A DNA stretch of 64,000 nucleotides from an uncultured Dysosmobacter sp. (GCA_934565855.1 CAKTIO010000002.1:124001-188000); one strand, 5' to 3'; counted from the stretch's first letter, positions 42,737 to 51,499 are shown. Numbers and translations are program-made. The notes: generated from the letters alone by a model not told the origin.

Positions 42737-42785
42737 ATAGAAGAACAAACAGAACTGATATGTTTATGGAAGGAAGGTACGGCGT

Positions 42786-42905
42786 ATGACTCGAATGTCT
42801 TGTATGATGTGTGAGATGTGCATGAGCGGAATGATGCTGATGTGCGCGGTGCGCCATACCATCCGGACGGTTGGAGATTTGCTTGGAACTGCCGCATGTG
42901 CTTGA
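42786..42905 (+). CDS. Met/Cys-rich leader peptide upstream of metNIQ
   Basis: A 39-codon frame beginning MTRMSCMMCEMCMSG, then MMLMCAVRHTI, with 9 Met and 5 Cys, eight of the Met within codons 4-19. The ribosome site GGAAGGAAGG ends 8 nt before the ATG. A consensus promoter is upstream and a rho-independent terminator is 40 nt downstream of its stop, before metN. This is the architecture of a ribosome-mediated attenuator in which charged tRNA-Met (and perhaps tRNA-Cys) level controls readthrough. The frame has no similarity to a functional protein that I recognise. It is too short for usual gene finders. Confidence 0.8.
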   Translation: MTRMSCMMCEMCMSGMMLMCAVRHTIRTVGDLLGTAACA

Positions 42906-42969
42906 GAAGAGTGCGTGCAGGACTGTTCTGAGCCGATTTTTCTGAGCGGAGAGCCGGATGGCTCCCCGC
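42846..42969 (+). promoter_or_regulatory. Candidate antiterminator pairing of the methionine attenuator
   Basis: GCGGTGCGCCAT at 42846-42857, just after the Met cluster, can pair at 10 of 12 positions with ATGGCTCCCCGC at 42958-42969. That second segment is most of the terminator's 3' arm. A smaller 9-pair hairpin (42894-42918) lies between. The pairing is by eye and unmodelled. Confidence 0.45.
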
Positions 42970-42975
42970 TTTTTT
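42945..42975 (+). terminator. Attenuator terminator before metN
   Basis: AGCGGAGAGCC pairs with GGCTCCCCGCT (10 of 11 pairs, loop GGAT), followed by six T. It sits between the leader peptide stop and the metN ribosome site. Confidence 0.85.
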
Positions 42976-43001
42976 GCGTCTAAACGACAGGAGGAATTTG
43001 T

Positions 43002-44045
43002 GTGATAGAGCTCAGTCATGTTTCAAAGGAATTTGGCTCTGGGGAAAACCGGGTGCTGGCGGTCAATGATGTTTCCCTGACCATTGCAGACGGCGATATC
43101 TTCGGTGTCATCGGATTTTCCGGAGCTGGTAAATCCACGCTGGTGCGGTGTATCAATCTGCTGGAGCGTCCTACATCAGGAACGGTAACGGTGGATGGGA
43201 AAGAGCTGACCGGGCTTTCTCCGGCAGAGCTGCGGCAGACCCGAAAAAAAATCGGCATGATCTTTCAGCATTTTAACCTGATGCGTTCCAGAACCGTGTT
43301 TGACAATGTGGCATATCCTCTGCGGGGCAGCGGGTTGAGCCAGCAGCAGGTGAGGGACAAGGTAAAGAAGCTGCTGGAGCTGGTGGACATTGCAGATAAG
43401 GCAAAGGCGTATCCCAGCCAGCTGTCCGGCGGACAAAAGCAGCGTGTGGCAATCGCCCGGGCGCTGGCAAATGATCCGGGAGTGCTGCTGTGCGATGAAG
43501 CAACATCCGCGCTGGACCCTCAGACGACGAAGGCAATTTTACATCTGCTGAAGGACTTGAACCGGAAGCTGGGGATCACCATTGTGCTGATTACCCATGA
43601 GATGGCAGTGGTCAAGGAGATCTGCAACCGGGTGGCGGTGATGGAACACGGCAATGTGGTAGAACAGGGGGATGTCTTCTCCATCTTTGTTGCACCAAAG
43701 CAGCCGGTTACACAGAACTTTATCCGGACTACCTCCAATCTGCAAAAGATCGAGGAGCTGATCGCGGAGAACGCTCCTATCGCGCAGCTGAAGCCGGGAG
43801 AACTGATCGTCCGCCTTTCCTATGTGGAGAGAAATGCGTCGGAGGCACTGATTTCCTCTATTTCCAGAAAATTTGATATTGATGTCAATATTATTTTTGC
43901 CAATATTGAAATCGTGCAGGACGCGCCAATCGGCGGTACAGTTGCCATCATCAGCGGCGCACGGGAAAAGATCACGGCAGCGATTGAATATCTGATTGAA
44001 AAGAATGTAGGAGTGGAGGTGATGAAGGATGCAAGAGTGGATTGA
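43002..44045 (+). CDS. metN: Methionine ABC transporter ATP-binding protein
   Basis: A 347-residue MetN ATPase: Walker A GFSGAGKST, signature LSGGQKQR, Walker B LLCDEATSALD, H-loop LITHEM. A C-terminal NIL domain (~residues 260-345, LSYVERNASEALIS...) binds methionine in this family and inhibits transport when the cell is replete. The start is GTG at 43002, behind AGGAGG. It powers uptake of L- and D-methionine with MetI and MetQ. First structural gene after the leader peptide attenuator. Confidence 0.95.
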   Translation: MIELSHVSKEFGSGENRVLAVNDVSLTIADGDIFGVIGFSGAGKSTLVRCINLLERPTSGTVTVDGKELTGLSPAELRQTRKKIGMIFQHFNLMRSRTVFDNVAYPLRGSGLSQQQVRDKVKKLLELVDIADKAKAYPSQLSGGQKQRVAIARALANDPGVLLCDEATSALDPQTTKAILHLLKDLNRKLGITIVLITHEMAVVKEICNRVAVMEHGNVVEQGDVFSIFVAPKQPVTQNFIRTTSNLQKIEELIAENAPIAQLKPGELIVRLSYVERNASEALISSISRKFDIDVNIIFANIEIVQDAPIGGTVAIISGAREKITAAIEYLIEKNVGVEVMKDARVD

Positions 44046-44709
44046 GACTTATCTGCCCAACGTTGCGGATTCCTTTTCGATATTGCAGCAGAGCATTGTG
44101 GAAACCGTGGAAATGGTTTTGACGGCGGGGTTGATTTCGTTTGTCCTGGGTATGATTTTAGGCACAATTTTGACGGTGACCAGACAGGATGGCATCATGC
44201 CGAACACAGCGGTCTATCAGGTGTTGGATAAGATCATCAACCTGTTTCGGTCGATTCCGTTTATCATTTTACTGTTCTGTCTGCTGCCGCTGACCCGGCT
44301 GCTGGTGGGTACCGCGATTGGCGTTCGGGGTGCGATCGTGCCGCTGGTGTTTGGCACGACTCCGTTTTTTGCCCGGCAGATCGAAGCGGCGCTGTGGGAA
44401 GTAGAACCCGGTTTGGTGGAAGCCGCACAGGCAATGGGCAACAGCAATTTTGAAATCATCTTCCATGTGTATTGGAAAGAAAGCATCGCGGGAATCGCCC
44501 GCGGCACGACGATCACGCTTATCAGCCTGGTCGGGTTGACAGCGATGGCTGGCGCGGTGGGCGCCGGCGGCTTGGGCAACTACGCCTATATTTACGGACA
44601 GCAGAGAAACCGGATGGACATCATCTATGTCACAGTGGTGATCCTGGTCCTGATGGTCTCAGTGATTCAAATCATTGGCAATACCATTGCAAAGCGCAGT
44701 ACACACTAA
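44029..44709 (+). CDS. metI: Methionine ABC transporter permease
   Basis: A 226-residue inner-membrane permease with five predicted membrane segments and the EAA-type loop (EVEPGLVEAAQAMGNSNFEI) that docks to MetN. It overlaps metN by 17 bp, so translation is coupled. AYIYGQQRNRMDIIY near the C-terminus is typical for MetI. Confidence 0.95.
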   Translation: MQEWIETYLPNVADSFSILQQSIVETVEMVLTAGLISFVLGMILGTILTVTRQDGIMPNTAVYQVLDKIINLFRSIPFIILLFCLLPLTRLLVGTAIGVRGAIVPLVFGTTPFFARQIEAALWEVEPGLVEAAQAMGNSNFEIIFHVYWKESIAGIARGTTITLISLVGLTAMAGAVGAGGLGNYAYIYGQQRNRMDIIYVTVVILVLMVSVIQIIGNTIAKRSTH

Positions 44710-44745
44710 CAACAGAAACACAATATATTTTAGGAGGATTTTTCA

Positions 44746-45612
44746 ATGAAACGTATTTCTGCTATTGTTGCAACTACTTTACTGGCACTGTCCCTGACTG
44801 CCTGCGGCGCATCCGGAAACAATTCGGCTGCCTCCGTATCCTCTGCGGCTTCTTCCTCTGCGGCGTCCGGTGAGGATGTTACGGTCCGCATCGGCTTGAC
44901 GGGAACCTTTAACGAGGACATCTGGGCGCCTGCCGCGGCGGAGCTGGAGAAGGAGGGAATTCATCTGGAATATGTCCAGTTCTCGAACTTCTCTCTGCCT
45001 AATGATGCTCTGAACAGCGGTGATATTGACCTGAACGCTTTCCAGCATCATGCCTTCCTGGAAAATGAGATCGCCAATTACGGCTATGATATTACTGCCA
45101 TCGGCGATACCTATATCGTGGCAATGAGCATTTATTCGGACAAGATCAATGACCTTTCCGAACTGAAGGATGGAGATAAAATCGCTGTTCCCAACGATGC
45201 GACCAATGAGGGACGCGCACTGAAGTTGTTGGAATCTGCCGGAATTCTGGAGATCGACCCCGCTGCCGGAGCATCTCCCTCCATTGCGGATATTACAAAT
45301 TATAAGGTGCAGGTTGAGTTTGTGGAGGTAGATGCAAATCTGGTGTACTCCACCATGCCGGATGTGACGCTGGCAGTTATCAACGGAAACTATGCTCTGG
45401 ACAGCGGTCTCACTGCGGATGAAGCGCTTTACAAGGAAAGCGAGTATACCGACAATAGTTATTTCGGTTTGATCGCTGCACGCACGGAGGATGCGGAGAA
45501 CCCGGTGTATCAGCGCGTTGTGGAAGCTTATCAGTCTCAGCAGACCATTGATGTGTTCAATGATGAATTTGCAGGCTTCTTCCTACCTGCATGGGAAATG
45601 AACGTGGGCTGA
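44746..45612 (+). CDS. metQ: Methionine-binding lipoprotein
   Basis: A 288-residue NlpA/MetQ-family lipoprotein. The signal peptide ends in lipobox LSLTAC with Cys20 to be lipidated, followed by a Ser/Ala linker and the binding domain (VRIGLTGTFNEDIW; DIDLNAFQHHAFLE). It captures methionine outside the membrane and delivers it to MetNI. AGGAGG precedes the ATG. The next gene follows after 43 bp without an obvious terminator. Confidence 0.95.
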   Translation: MKRISAIVATTLLALSLTACGASGNNSAASVSSAASSSAASGEDVTVRIGLTGTFNEDIWAPAAAELEKEGIHLEYVQFSNFSLPNDALNSGDIDLNAFQHHAFLENEIANYGYDITAIGDTYIVAMSIYSDKINDLSELKDGDKIAVPNDATNEGRALKLLESAGILEIDPAAGASPSIADITNYKVQVEFVEVDANLVYSTMPDVTLAVINGNYALDSGLTADEALYKESEYTDNSYFGLIAARTEDAENPVYQRVVEAYQSQQTIDVFNDEFAGFFLPAWEMNVG

Positions 45613-45655
45613 ACAGCGGAAACAGATTGACGGAATAAAGAAGGAGGGCATGAAT

Positions 45656-46633
45656 ATGCCGGAAATTCAGGTTTCCAAAGAGAAAGCCGCGGAGCTTTAC
45701 CGCACGATGAAGCTGATCCGCTGCTTTGAGGAGAGCGTAAAGCGGGATTATCTGAACAAGGAGCTTCCCGGGTTTGTGCATCTGTATATCGGCGAAGAGG
45801 CAATCGCCACCGGTGTCTGCGCAGCGTTGAGAAAGGACGATCTGATCGAATCAACACACCGCGGTCATGGTCACTGTATTGCCAAGGGAGCGGATATCGA
45901 CCGGATGATGGCGGAGATCTATGGCAAGGAGACCGGACTGTGCCACGGCAGAGGCGGTTCCATGCACATTGCTGATTTTTCAGTTGGAATGCTGGGTGCC
46001 AACGGTGTTGTTGGCGGCGGCTACAACCTGGCAGTAGGCGCGGCGCTGGCGAATCATACGATTTTTCACAACGACAAGGTGTCGGTGGTGTTCTTCGGTG
46101 ACGGTGCTGCGAACCGGGGAACGTTTCATGAAGCACTGAATGTGGCATCGGCGTGGAAGCTTCCAGTGGTATTCGTCAATGAAATGAACCACTGGGCATC
46201 TACAACTCCCTACCGCACTACCTGCAATCTGGAGTATATTGCCGAGAGGGCTGCGGGCTATCAGATTCCCGGTGTTACAGTGGATGGACAGGATGTCTTT
46301 GCGGTATATGCCGCGGCACAGGAAGCGGTGGACCGCGCCCGCCGCGGAGAGGGTCCGACGCTGATCGAGGCGCGGACCTACCGGATCGAGGGACATTTTA
46401 TCGGAGATCCGGAGGTATACCGGGACCATGACGAAACTCTGCGCATCTTCCATGAGACGGATCCGCTGAAGCGCTTCCGTGAAAAAACTGTGAAAGATAA
46501 AAGCTTTACAGATGCTGAACTGGATGAATTAGACGCGGCATGTGTGCAGCGCATTGCGGATGCAAAGCAGTTTGCGCTGGAAAGTCCGTATCCGGATGCC
46601 GCCGATTACCAGAAGTATCTCTATGCGGACTGA
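45656..46633 (+). CDS. TPP-dependent 2-oxoacid dehydrogenase E1 alpha subunit
   Basis: A 325-residue E1 alpha (AcoA/PdhA type). It carries the thiamine diphosphate motif GDGAANRGTFHEALNVASAW and, before it, HRGHGHCIAKG and CHGRGGSMHI. With the beta subunit it decarboxylates a 2-oxo acid and passes the acyl group to lipoate or an acceptor. No E2 or E3 gene follows. Start at 45656 is preferred, with AGGAGGG 7 nt upstream; the ATG at 45650 is too close to it. Its place after metNIQ suggests a methionine-derived 2-oxo acid, but acetoin or branched-chain acids are also possible. Confidence 0.9.
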   Translation: MPEIQVSKEKAAELYRTMKLIRCFEESVKRDYLNKELPGFVHLYIGEEAIATGVCAALRKDDLIESTHRGHGHCIAKGADIDRMMAEIYGKETGLCHGRGGSMHIADFSVGMLGANGVVGGGYNLAVGAALANHTIFHNDKVSVVFFGDGAANRGTFHEALNVASAWKLPVVFVNEMNHWASTTPYRTTCNLEYIAERAAGYQIPGVTVDGQDVFAVYAAAQEAVDRARRGEGPTLIEARTYRIEGHFIGDPEVYRDHDETLRIFHETDPLKRFREKTVKDKSFTDAELDELDAACVQRIADAKQFALESPYPDAADYQKYLYAD

Positions 46634-46648
46634 GGGGAGGGAAATTTC

Positions 46649-47632
46649 TTGCGTACAATTACTTTTGCACAGGCAACATTAGAGGCTATGGCTGTAACTA
46701 TGGCGGAAGATCCCACCGTGTTTGTCATGGGAGAGGATCTGGCGCGCCAGGGCGGTATTTTCGGTCAGTTTAAGGGCTTGGCAAGCCAGTTTCCAAACCG
46801 TGTGATCGACACACCGATTTCTGAGACCTTTATTGTCGGCGGCGGTGTCGGCGCGGCGCTGGCAGGCGCCCGCCCGGTGGTGGATATGCACTATGCGGAT
46901 TTCCTCAGCGTTGCGATGGACGAAGTGTTCAACCAGATGGCAAAGGCACGGTTCATGTTCGGCGGTCAGGCAAAAATGCCCATTGTGCTGCGGGCACCGG
47001 ACGGTCAGCTGACCAATGGCGCAGCCCAGCACACGCAGTCGGTGGAAGCCTGGTTCACCCATATTCCGGGATTGAAGGTTGTTTCTCCCTCCAATCCCTA
47101 TGACGCCAAGATGACGCTGATTGCCGCGATTCGCTCGGATGATCCGGTGATTTATTTTGAGAATAAGACTCTGCTGAAGGAAAGCGGAGAGGTGCCGGAG
47201 ACTGCGGATGAAGCTCCCTATGAACTGGGAAAAGCACGGGTGGAGCGGGAAGGAACGGATGTGACCATTGTTTCCTATTCCATCGGTATGAAGCATGCTC
47301 GCGCAGCTGCGGATGCTTTGGAGAAAAAGGGCTACCACGCGGAGGTGATCGATCTGATTTCTCTGCTGCCGTGGGACCGGGAAACAGTGCTGCGTTCTGT
47401 GCGGAAGACCCACCGCCTGTGCGTTCTGCATGAGTCCATTAAGCAGGGCGGCTTTGGCGGAGAAATTGCCGCGACGGTGGCGGAGGAAGCCTTTGACGCG
47501 CTGAAGGCGCCTATCCTGCGGATCGGCGCACCGTTCTGTCCCTCACCGTTTTCTCCGGCGCTGGAACCGCAGGTCCGTCTGTCGGATGAGAAAATCATCC
47601 GGGATTTGCTGAATCTGCTGGAATACCGCTGA
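46649..47632 (+). CDS. TPP-dependent 2-oxoacid dehydrogenase E1 beta subunit
   Basis: A 327-residue E1 beta (AcoB/PdhB type): FVMGEDLARQGGIFGQFKGL, the transketolase-type core PNRVIDTPISETFIVGGGVG, and the C-terminal transketolase domain (VTIVSYSIGMKHARAAADAL). The start is TTG at 46649, behind GGGGAGGG. It pairs with the alpha subunit 15 bp upstream. A terminator follows. Confidence 0.92.
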   Translation: MRTITFAQATLEAMAVTMAEDPTVFVMGEDLARQGGIFGQFKGLASQFPNRVIDTPISETFIVGGGVGAALAGARPVVDMHYADFLSVAMDEVFNQMAKARFMFGGQAKMPIVLRAPDGQLTNGAAQHTQSVEAWFTHIPGLKVVSPSNPYDAKMTLIAAIRSDDPVIYFENKTLLKESGEVPETADEAPYELGKARVEREGTDVTIVSYSIGMKHARAAADALEKKGYHAEVIDLISLLPWDRETVLRSVRKTHRLCVLHESIKQGGFGGEIAATVAEEAFDALKAPILRIGAPFCPSPFSPALEPQVRLSDEKIIRDLLNLLEYR

Positions 47633-47676
47633 ATTTTGCGGTATAATTTGTGTTGAAAAAGAAAAGGCAGCCAAAT

Positions 47677-47707
47677 AAAACCGCCGGACCAACGGTTCGG
47701 CGGTTTT
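47677..47707 (+). terminator. Terminator between E1 beta and the FAD oxidase
   Basis: AAAACCGCCG pairs with CGGCGGTTTT and the stem continues over a G-T wobble to a 3-nt loop. It may reduce rather than abolish expression of the next two genes, which start 21 bp later without an obvious promoter. Confidence 0.75.
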
Positions 47708-47727
47708 CAGGGATGGAGGAATGACCC

Positions 47728-49134
47728 TTGCGTACATTGGAAGAGGCGCTAAGAAAGATCATACAGGACGAGGACCGGCTGGTATTCAGCGGAATCGAGG
47801 AGAAGTATCTCAGTGACACGCTGGGACGGCGGAAGGGAACAGCGGATGCGCTGGTATTTCCCACCTCTACAAGGGAGGTCAGTGAGCTGCTGCGGTATGC
47901 GCACTCGCAGGAAATTCCTGTAACGCCCCGGGGGGCGGGTACCAATCTGGTGGGTTCGACAGTACCCTTGAAGGGCGGCATCATTCTGGACCTTTCCAGG
48001 ATGAACCGCATTCTGGAATTGGACCGGGAGACAATGACCGTTACAGTGGAACCGGGAATCTGGTTGAAGGACCTGCAGGCATATGTAGAGAATGAGGGCT
48101 TGTTTTATCCGCCGGACCCTGGTGAAAAGGAATCCTCTATCGGCGGAAACATCAGCACCAATGCCGGAGGAATGCGCGCGGTGAAGTACGGCGTGACCCG
48201 GGACTATGTGCGTGGACTGGAGATCGTTCTGGCAGACGGTACAGTGGTGCAGGCTGGAGGAAAGAACGTGAAGGATGCCAGCGGTCTTTCTTTGAAGAAC
48301 CTGATCGTGGGTTCCGAGGGAACGTTGGCGGTCATTACTAAGTGTATTTTGAAGCTGATTCCCAAGCCGGAGGCATCTGTCAGCGTATTGGTGCCGTATC
48401 CGGATCTGAGGACCGGTATTTCCAGTGTGTTGACCATTTTACAGGCAGATGCCAATCCCACCGCTGTGGAGTTTATTGAGCGGAAGGTCGTGGAGCTGGG
48501 AGAGAAATTTTCCGGGATTCATTATCCATGCCCGGAGGCAGGGTCTTATATCCTGTTGACATTTGACGGACACCGCTCCGAGGTGGAGGCGAACGCGGAA
48601 CGGATTCGCAGCCTGGCGCTGGATCACGGCGCTATGGATTATGTGGTGCTGCGGGATGCACAGCAGGCGGCGGACATCTGGAAGGTCCGCGGTGCACTGG
48701 TTAAGGCGGTAGAGGCATTTTCGGAGCAGGAGCCGGTGGATATTGTGGTACCCATTAGCAAGACTGCGGAGTTTATCGCCTTCATCAACCAGTTGGAGAT
48801 CACCTCCGGAATGCAGATGGTCAGTTTTGGACACGCTGGGGACGGAAATGTGCATCTGTGCGTTGTGCGCGGAAAGCGGGATGAAGAGACCTGGCACAGG
48901 GAATTGACCCGGAATATGGAGCAGGCGTATGCAAAAGCCTATGAGCTGGGCGGTGTGACCTCCGGCGAGCACGGGATTGGCTTAAGCAAGCGGCACTATT
49001 TCCTGCATGAAACCGCGCCGGAAAATCTGCGGGTCATGAACCAGATTAAGGACGCATTGGATCCGAAGCATATTTTAAATGACGAAAAATCCTATATTAT
49101 AACAGGAGGAACGACCCATGCAGCCACTCTCTAA
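47728..49134 (+). CDS. FAD-binding 2-hydroxyacid oxidase/dehydrogenase (GlcD-like)
   Basis: A 468-residue protein of the glycolate oxidase GlcD/D-lactate dehydrogenase family. The FAD domain (TPRGAGTNLVGSTVPLKGGI; SSIGGNISTNAGGMRAVKYG; NLIVGSEGTLAVIT) is followed by the FAD-oxidase C-terminal domain with GHAGDGNVHLC and SGEHGIGLSKR. It oxidises a D-2-hydroxy acid to the 2-oxo acid, often with electron-transferring flavoprotein in Clostridia. The start is TTG at 47728, behind GGAGG. It overlaps the aminotransferase gene by 17 bp. Beside methionine genes, 2-hydroxy-4-methylthiobutyrate is a conceivable substrate (inference). Confidence 0.9.
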   Translation: MRTLEEALRKIIQDEDRLVFSGIEEKYLSDTLGRRKGTADALVFPTSTREVSELLRYAHSQEIPVTPRGAGTNLVGSTVPLKGGIILDLSRMNRILELDRETMTVTVEPGIWLKDLQAYVENEGLFYPPDPGEKESSIGGNISTNAGGMRAVKYGVTRDYVRGLEIVLADGTVVQAGGKNVKDASGLSLKNLIVGSEGTLAVITKCILKLIPKPEASVSVLVPYPDLRTGISSVLTILQADANPTAVEFIERKVVELGEKFSGIHYPCPEAGSYILLTFDGHRSEVEANAERIRSLALDHGAMDYVVLRDAQQAADIWKVRGALVKAVEAFSEQEPVDIVVPISKTAEFIAFINQLEITSGMQMVSFGHAGDGNVHLCVVRGKRDEETWHRELTRNMEQAYAKAYELGGVTSGEHGIGLSKRHYFLHETAPENLRVMNQIKDALDPKHILNDEKSYIITGGTTHAATL

Positions 49135-50287
49135 CCGAACCGACAGCTTTACAGACTCTGTGATTCGCCGGATGACCCGGATCTCAGCCAAATATGGCGC
49201 GGTCAACCTTTCCCAGGGCTTTCCGGACTTTGAACCGCCCAGAGAAATTCTGGACCGGCTGGCGCAGGTTGCCTATGAGGATTTTCACCAGTACTCTATC
49301 ACCTGGGGCGCCCAGAATTTCCGCGAGGCACTGGCGGCAAAGCAGTCCCGCCTGATGGGACGAACCGTCGATCCCAACAGTGAGATCGTGACCACCTGCG
49401 GCAGCACGGAAGCCATGATGGCAGCCATGATGACGGTGGCGAATCCCGGGGATAAGGTGATCGTCTTTTCTCCCTTTTATGAAAACTATGGCGCGGATAC
49501 GATCCTTTCCGGCGCGGAGCCCATCTATGTTCCGCTGCATCCGCCCACGTTCCATTTTGAATTGGAGGAGCTGGAGGCGGCGTTCCGCCAGCATCCCAAG
49601 GCGTTGATCCTCTGCAATCCGTCCAATCCCTGCGGAAAGGTGTTTACCCGGCAGGAGTTGGAGACCATTGCCGCCCTTGCGGAAAAGTACGATGCCTATG
49701 TAATTACGGATGAGGTTTACGAGCATATTGTCTATGCGCCCCATCAGCATATCTACTTCGCGTCTCTGCCCGGAATGTGGGAGCGGACCATCTCCTGCAG
49801 TTCTCTGTCCAAGACCTATTCTATTACCGGCTGGCGTTTGGGCTATACTATTGCGCCTGCTGAAATTACGGAGCGGCTGAAGAAGGTACATGACTTTCTG
49901 ACGGTGGGCGCGGCCGCACCGCTGCAGGAAGCCATTGTTCCCGCATTGAAGTTCGGGCAGGATTATTACGATGGACTTTTGGAAAAGTATACGCATAAGA
50001 GAGACCTTTTCCTGAAGGGATTAGATGATATCGGTCTGGAGCACACGGTGCCGGAGGGTGCATACTACATTTTAATGGATATCTCGGAGTTTGGCTTTGA
50101 CAGCGATTTGGAATTCTGTGAGGTTCTGGCACGGGATGTCGGCGTGGGTGCTGTTCCTGGCTCCAGCTTCTTCCGGGAGCCGGTCAATCACCTGATTCGC
50201 TTCCATTTTGCGAAGAAGGACGAGACGTTGAATGAAGCACTGAACCGTTTGGAGAGCATTCGGAAGAAGATTCCGGCACGAAAGTGA
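49118..50287 (+). CDS. Class I/II aminotransferase (methionine/kynurenine type)
   Basis: A 389-residue PLP aminotransferase. LSQGFPDFEPP near the N-terminus is typical of the branch with YbdL-type methionine and kynurenine aminotransferases. CNPSNPCGKVF, the lysine in SLSKTYSITGWRLGY and IRFHFAKKDE near the end complete the fold. It would interconvert methionine (or aromatic amino acids) and the 2-oxo acid. It is translationally coupled to the FAD oxidase gene by a 17-bp overlap and ends the cluster before a terminator. Confidence 0.9.
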   Translation: MQPLSNRTDSFTDSVIRRMTRISAKYGAVNLSQGFPDFEPPREILDRLAQVAYEDFHQYSITWGAQNFREALAAKQSRLMGRTVDPNSEIVTTCGSTEAMMAAMMTVANPGDKVIVFSPFYENYGADTILSGAEPIYVPLHPPTFHFELEELEAAFRQHPKALILCNPSNPCGKVFTRQELETIAALAEKYDAYVITDEVYEHIVYAPHQHIYFASLPGMWERTISCSSLSKTYSITGWRLGYTIAPAEITERLKKVHDFLTVGAAAPLQEAIVPALKFGQDYYDGLLEKYTHKRDLFLKGLDDIGLEHTVPEGAYYILMDISEFGFDSDLEFCEVLARDVGVGAVPGSSFFREPVNHLIRFHFAKKDETLNEALNRLESIRKKIPARK

Positions 50288-50294
50288 TAAAAAG

Positions 50295-50333
50295 GAGACC
50301 TGTGCGGCGAATGGCGGCACAGGTCTCTTTTTG
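50295..50333. terminator. Terminator between aminotransferase and trmB
   Basis: GAGACCTGTGC pairs with GCACAGGTCTC, followed by TTTTT. It lies between convergent genes. Confidence 0.85.
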
Positions 50334-50355
50334 TTGATTGATAAGAAAATGGAAG

Positions 50356-51363
50356 TTAGCGGGTGGTTTGGTAAAAGAAAGGACCATCTGCTGTCTCCTC
50401 CGGCTGCACATAGACCCAGGAAAGGTCTTTTCCAATCAGATAGAGATTTTCCTTGGTATCCAGAACTACTGCGGGTACCTTGGTGGTTTCGCGGACATAG
50501 GGAAGAATATTTTCAGCGCCCTCGTAAAAGAAATATGCCATCGTATCCGGAAGTGCATCCAATGCCTGCCGTGCATCATCGCCCTTTAGACAGGGAAGAG
50601 AAGCAGAGGAAAGAAATTTCCAGAGAGGGAGCTTATGATCGGATGAGGCTGTTTGGGGAGTGATTCCAAGGTGTGCAGAAAGGTTCTGACAAAAACCATC
50701 ATAGGGAATTTCATCAGGCAGGGACCAGGGAATCATTGTGGCGACACAGCGGTTGATGGGCTGTCCAAGCTCATGAAATTTTGCCTCGTAGTCTGTCATC
50801 ACGCCGACAGGACCGTTTCCGTGAAGGTTTCTGGTAACCTCGGAAAGCGTAAATCCAAATTGAGGAATTTCTTCCACAGAGAATTCAAACAATCCCTGAT
50901 TGTCTGTTTTGAAATGGATCTGACCGCCATCCTTCAGGACCTTGCGGTACAGCTGAAGAAAATTCCCATGAGTCAGGCGGCGCTTGGCGTGGCGGCGGGT
51001 GGGCCAGGGATCGCAGAAGTTGATATAGATCCGGTCAATTTCCTGGGGCTGGAAGAACAGCGGAAGCTGATCCGCATTGGCAGATACGAAAAATACGTTG
51101 TGAAGACCGGCAGTCTTGCAGCGCTCCATAGCGACCACCATAGCGTCCGGCACCATTTCCACGGCGATGAACAGAACACCAGGCTCCGCCTGTGCGGTCC
51201 CCACGGTAAAGCGTCCCTTTCCGCAGCCGAGCTCCACCCGAAGCTCCTGTGCCTCCGGCATCAGTGCGCGCCACTTGCCGGGCATCTCATAGGGATTTTC
51301 AATTAGATAGGTCTTACAGCGCTCCATCCGGGGAAGCAGGTTCTTTTTCTTACGCATTCGCAT
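50356..51363 (-). CDS. trmB: tRNA (guanine-N7-)-methyltransferase with C-terminal extension
   Basis: A 335-residue protein. Residues ~1-215 are TrmB: SAM-binding VELGCGKGRFT, then INFCDPWPTRRHAKRRLTH and the C-terminal FKTDNQGLFEFS. TrmB methylates G46 in the variable loop of tRNAs. Family members are usually ~210-240 residues. Here ~115 extra residues follow (from about DGFCQNLSAHLG), with no motif I recognise. GGAGGG lies 9 nt before the ATG. Confidence 0.92.
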   Translation of the reverse strand: MRMRKKKNLLPRMERCKTYLIENPYEMPGKWRALMPEAQELRVELGCGKGRFTVGTAQAEPGVLFIAVEMVPDAMVVAMERCKTAGLHNVFFVSANADQLPLFFQPQEIDRIYINFCDPWPTRRHAKRRLTHGNFLQLYRKVLKDGGQIHFKTDNQGLFEFSVEEIPQFGFTLSEVTRNLHGNGPVGVMTDYEAKFHELGQPINRCVATMIPWSLPDEIPYDGFCQNLSAHLGITPQTASSDHKLPLWKFLSSASLPCLKGDDARQALDALPDTMAYFFYEGAENILPYVRETTKVPAVVLDTKENLYLIGKDLSWVYVQPEETADGPFFYQTTR

Positions 51364-51499
51364 CGACGGGATCCCTCCAAAATATCGCGTTTTCTTTTGC
51401 TGAAAGAATGTACGTTCTATTCTACCATAGGTTAAAACCGGTGTAAATCACAAAAAAACGGATTCAATTTCTGATAATATATACAATATGACGAACAAA

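Noticed and set aside
42737-43001. SAM riboswitch or Met T-box before metN
   Set aside because: Neither the S-box core nor a T-box TGGNACC-type sequence is seen; the segment is explained by a leader peptide and terminator.
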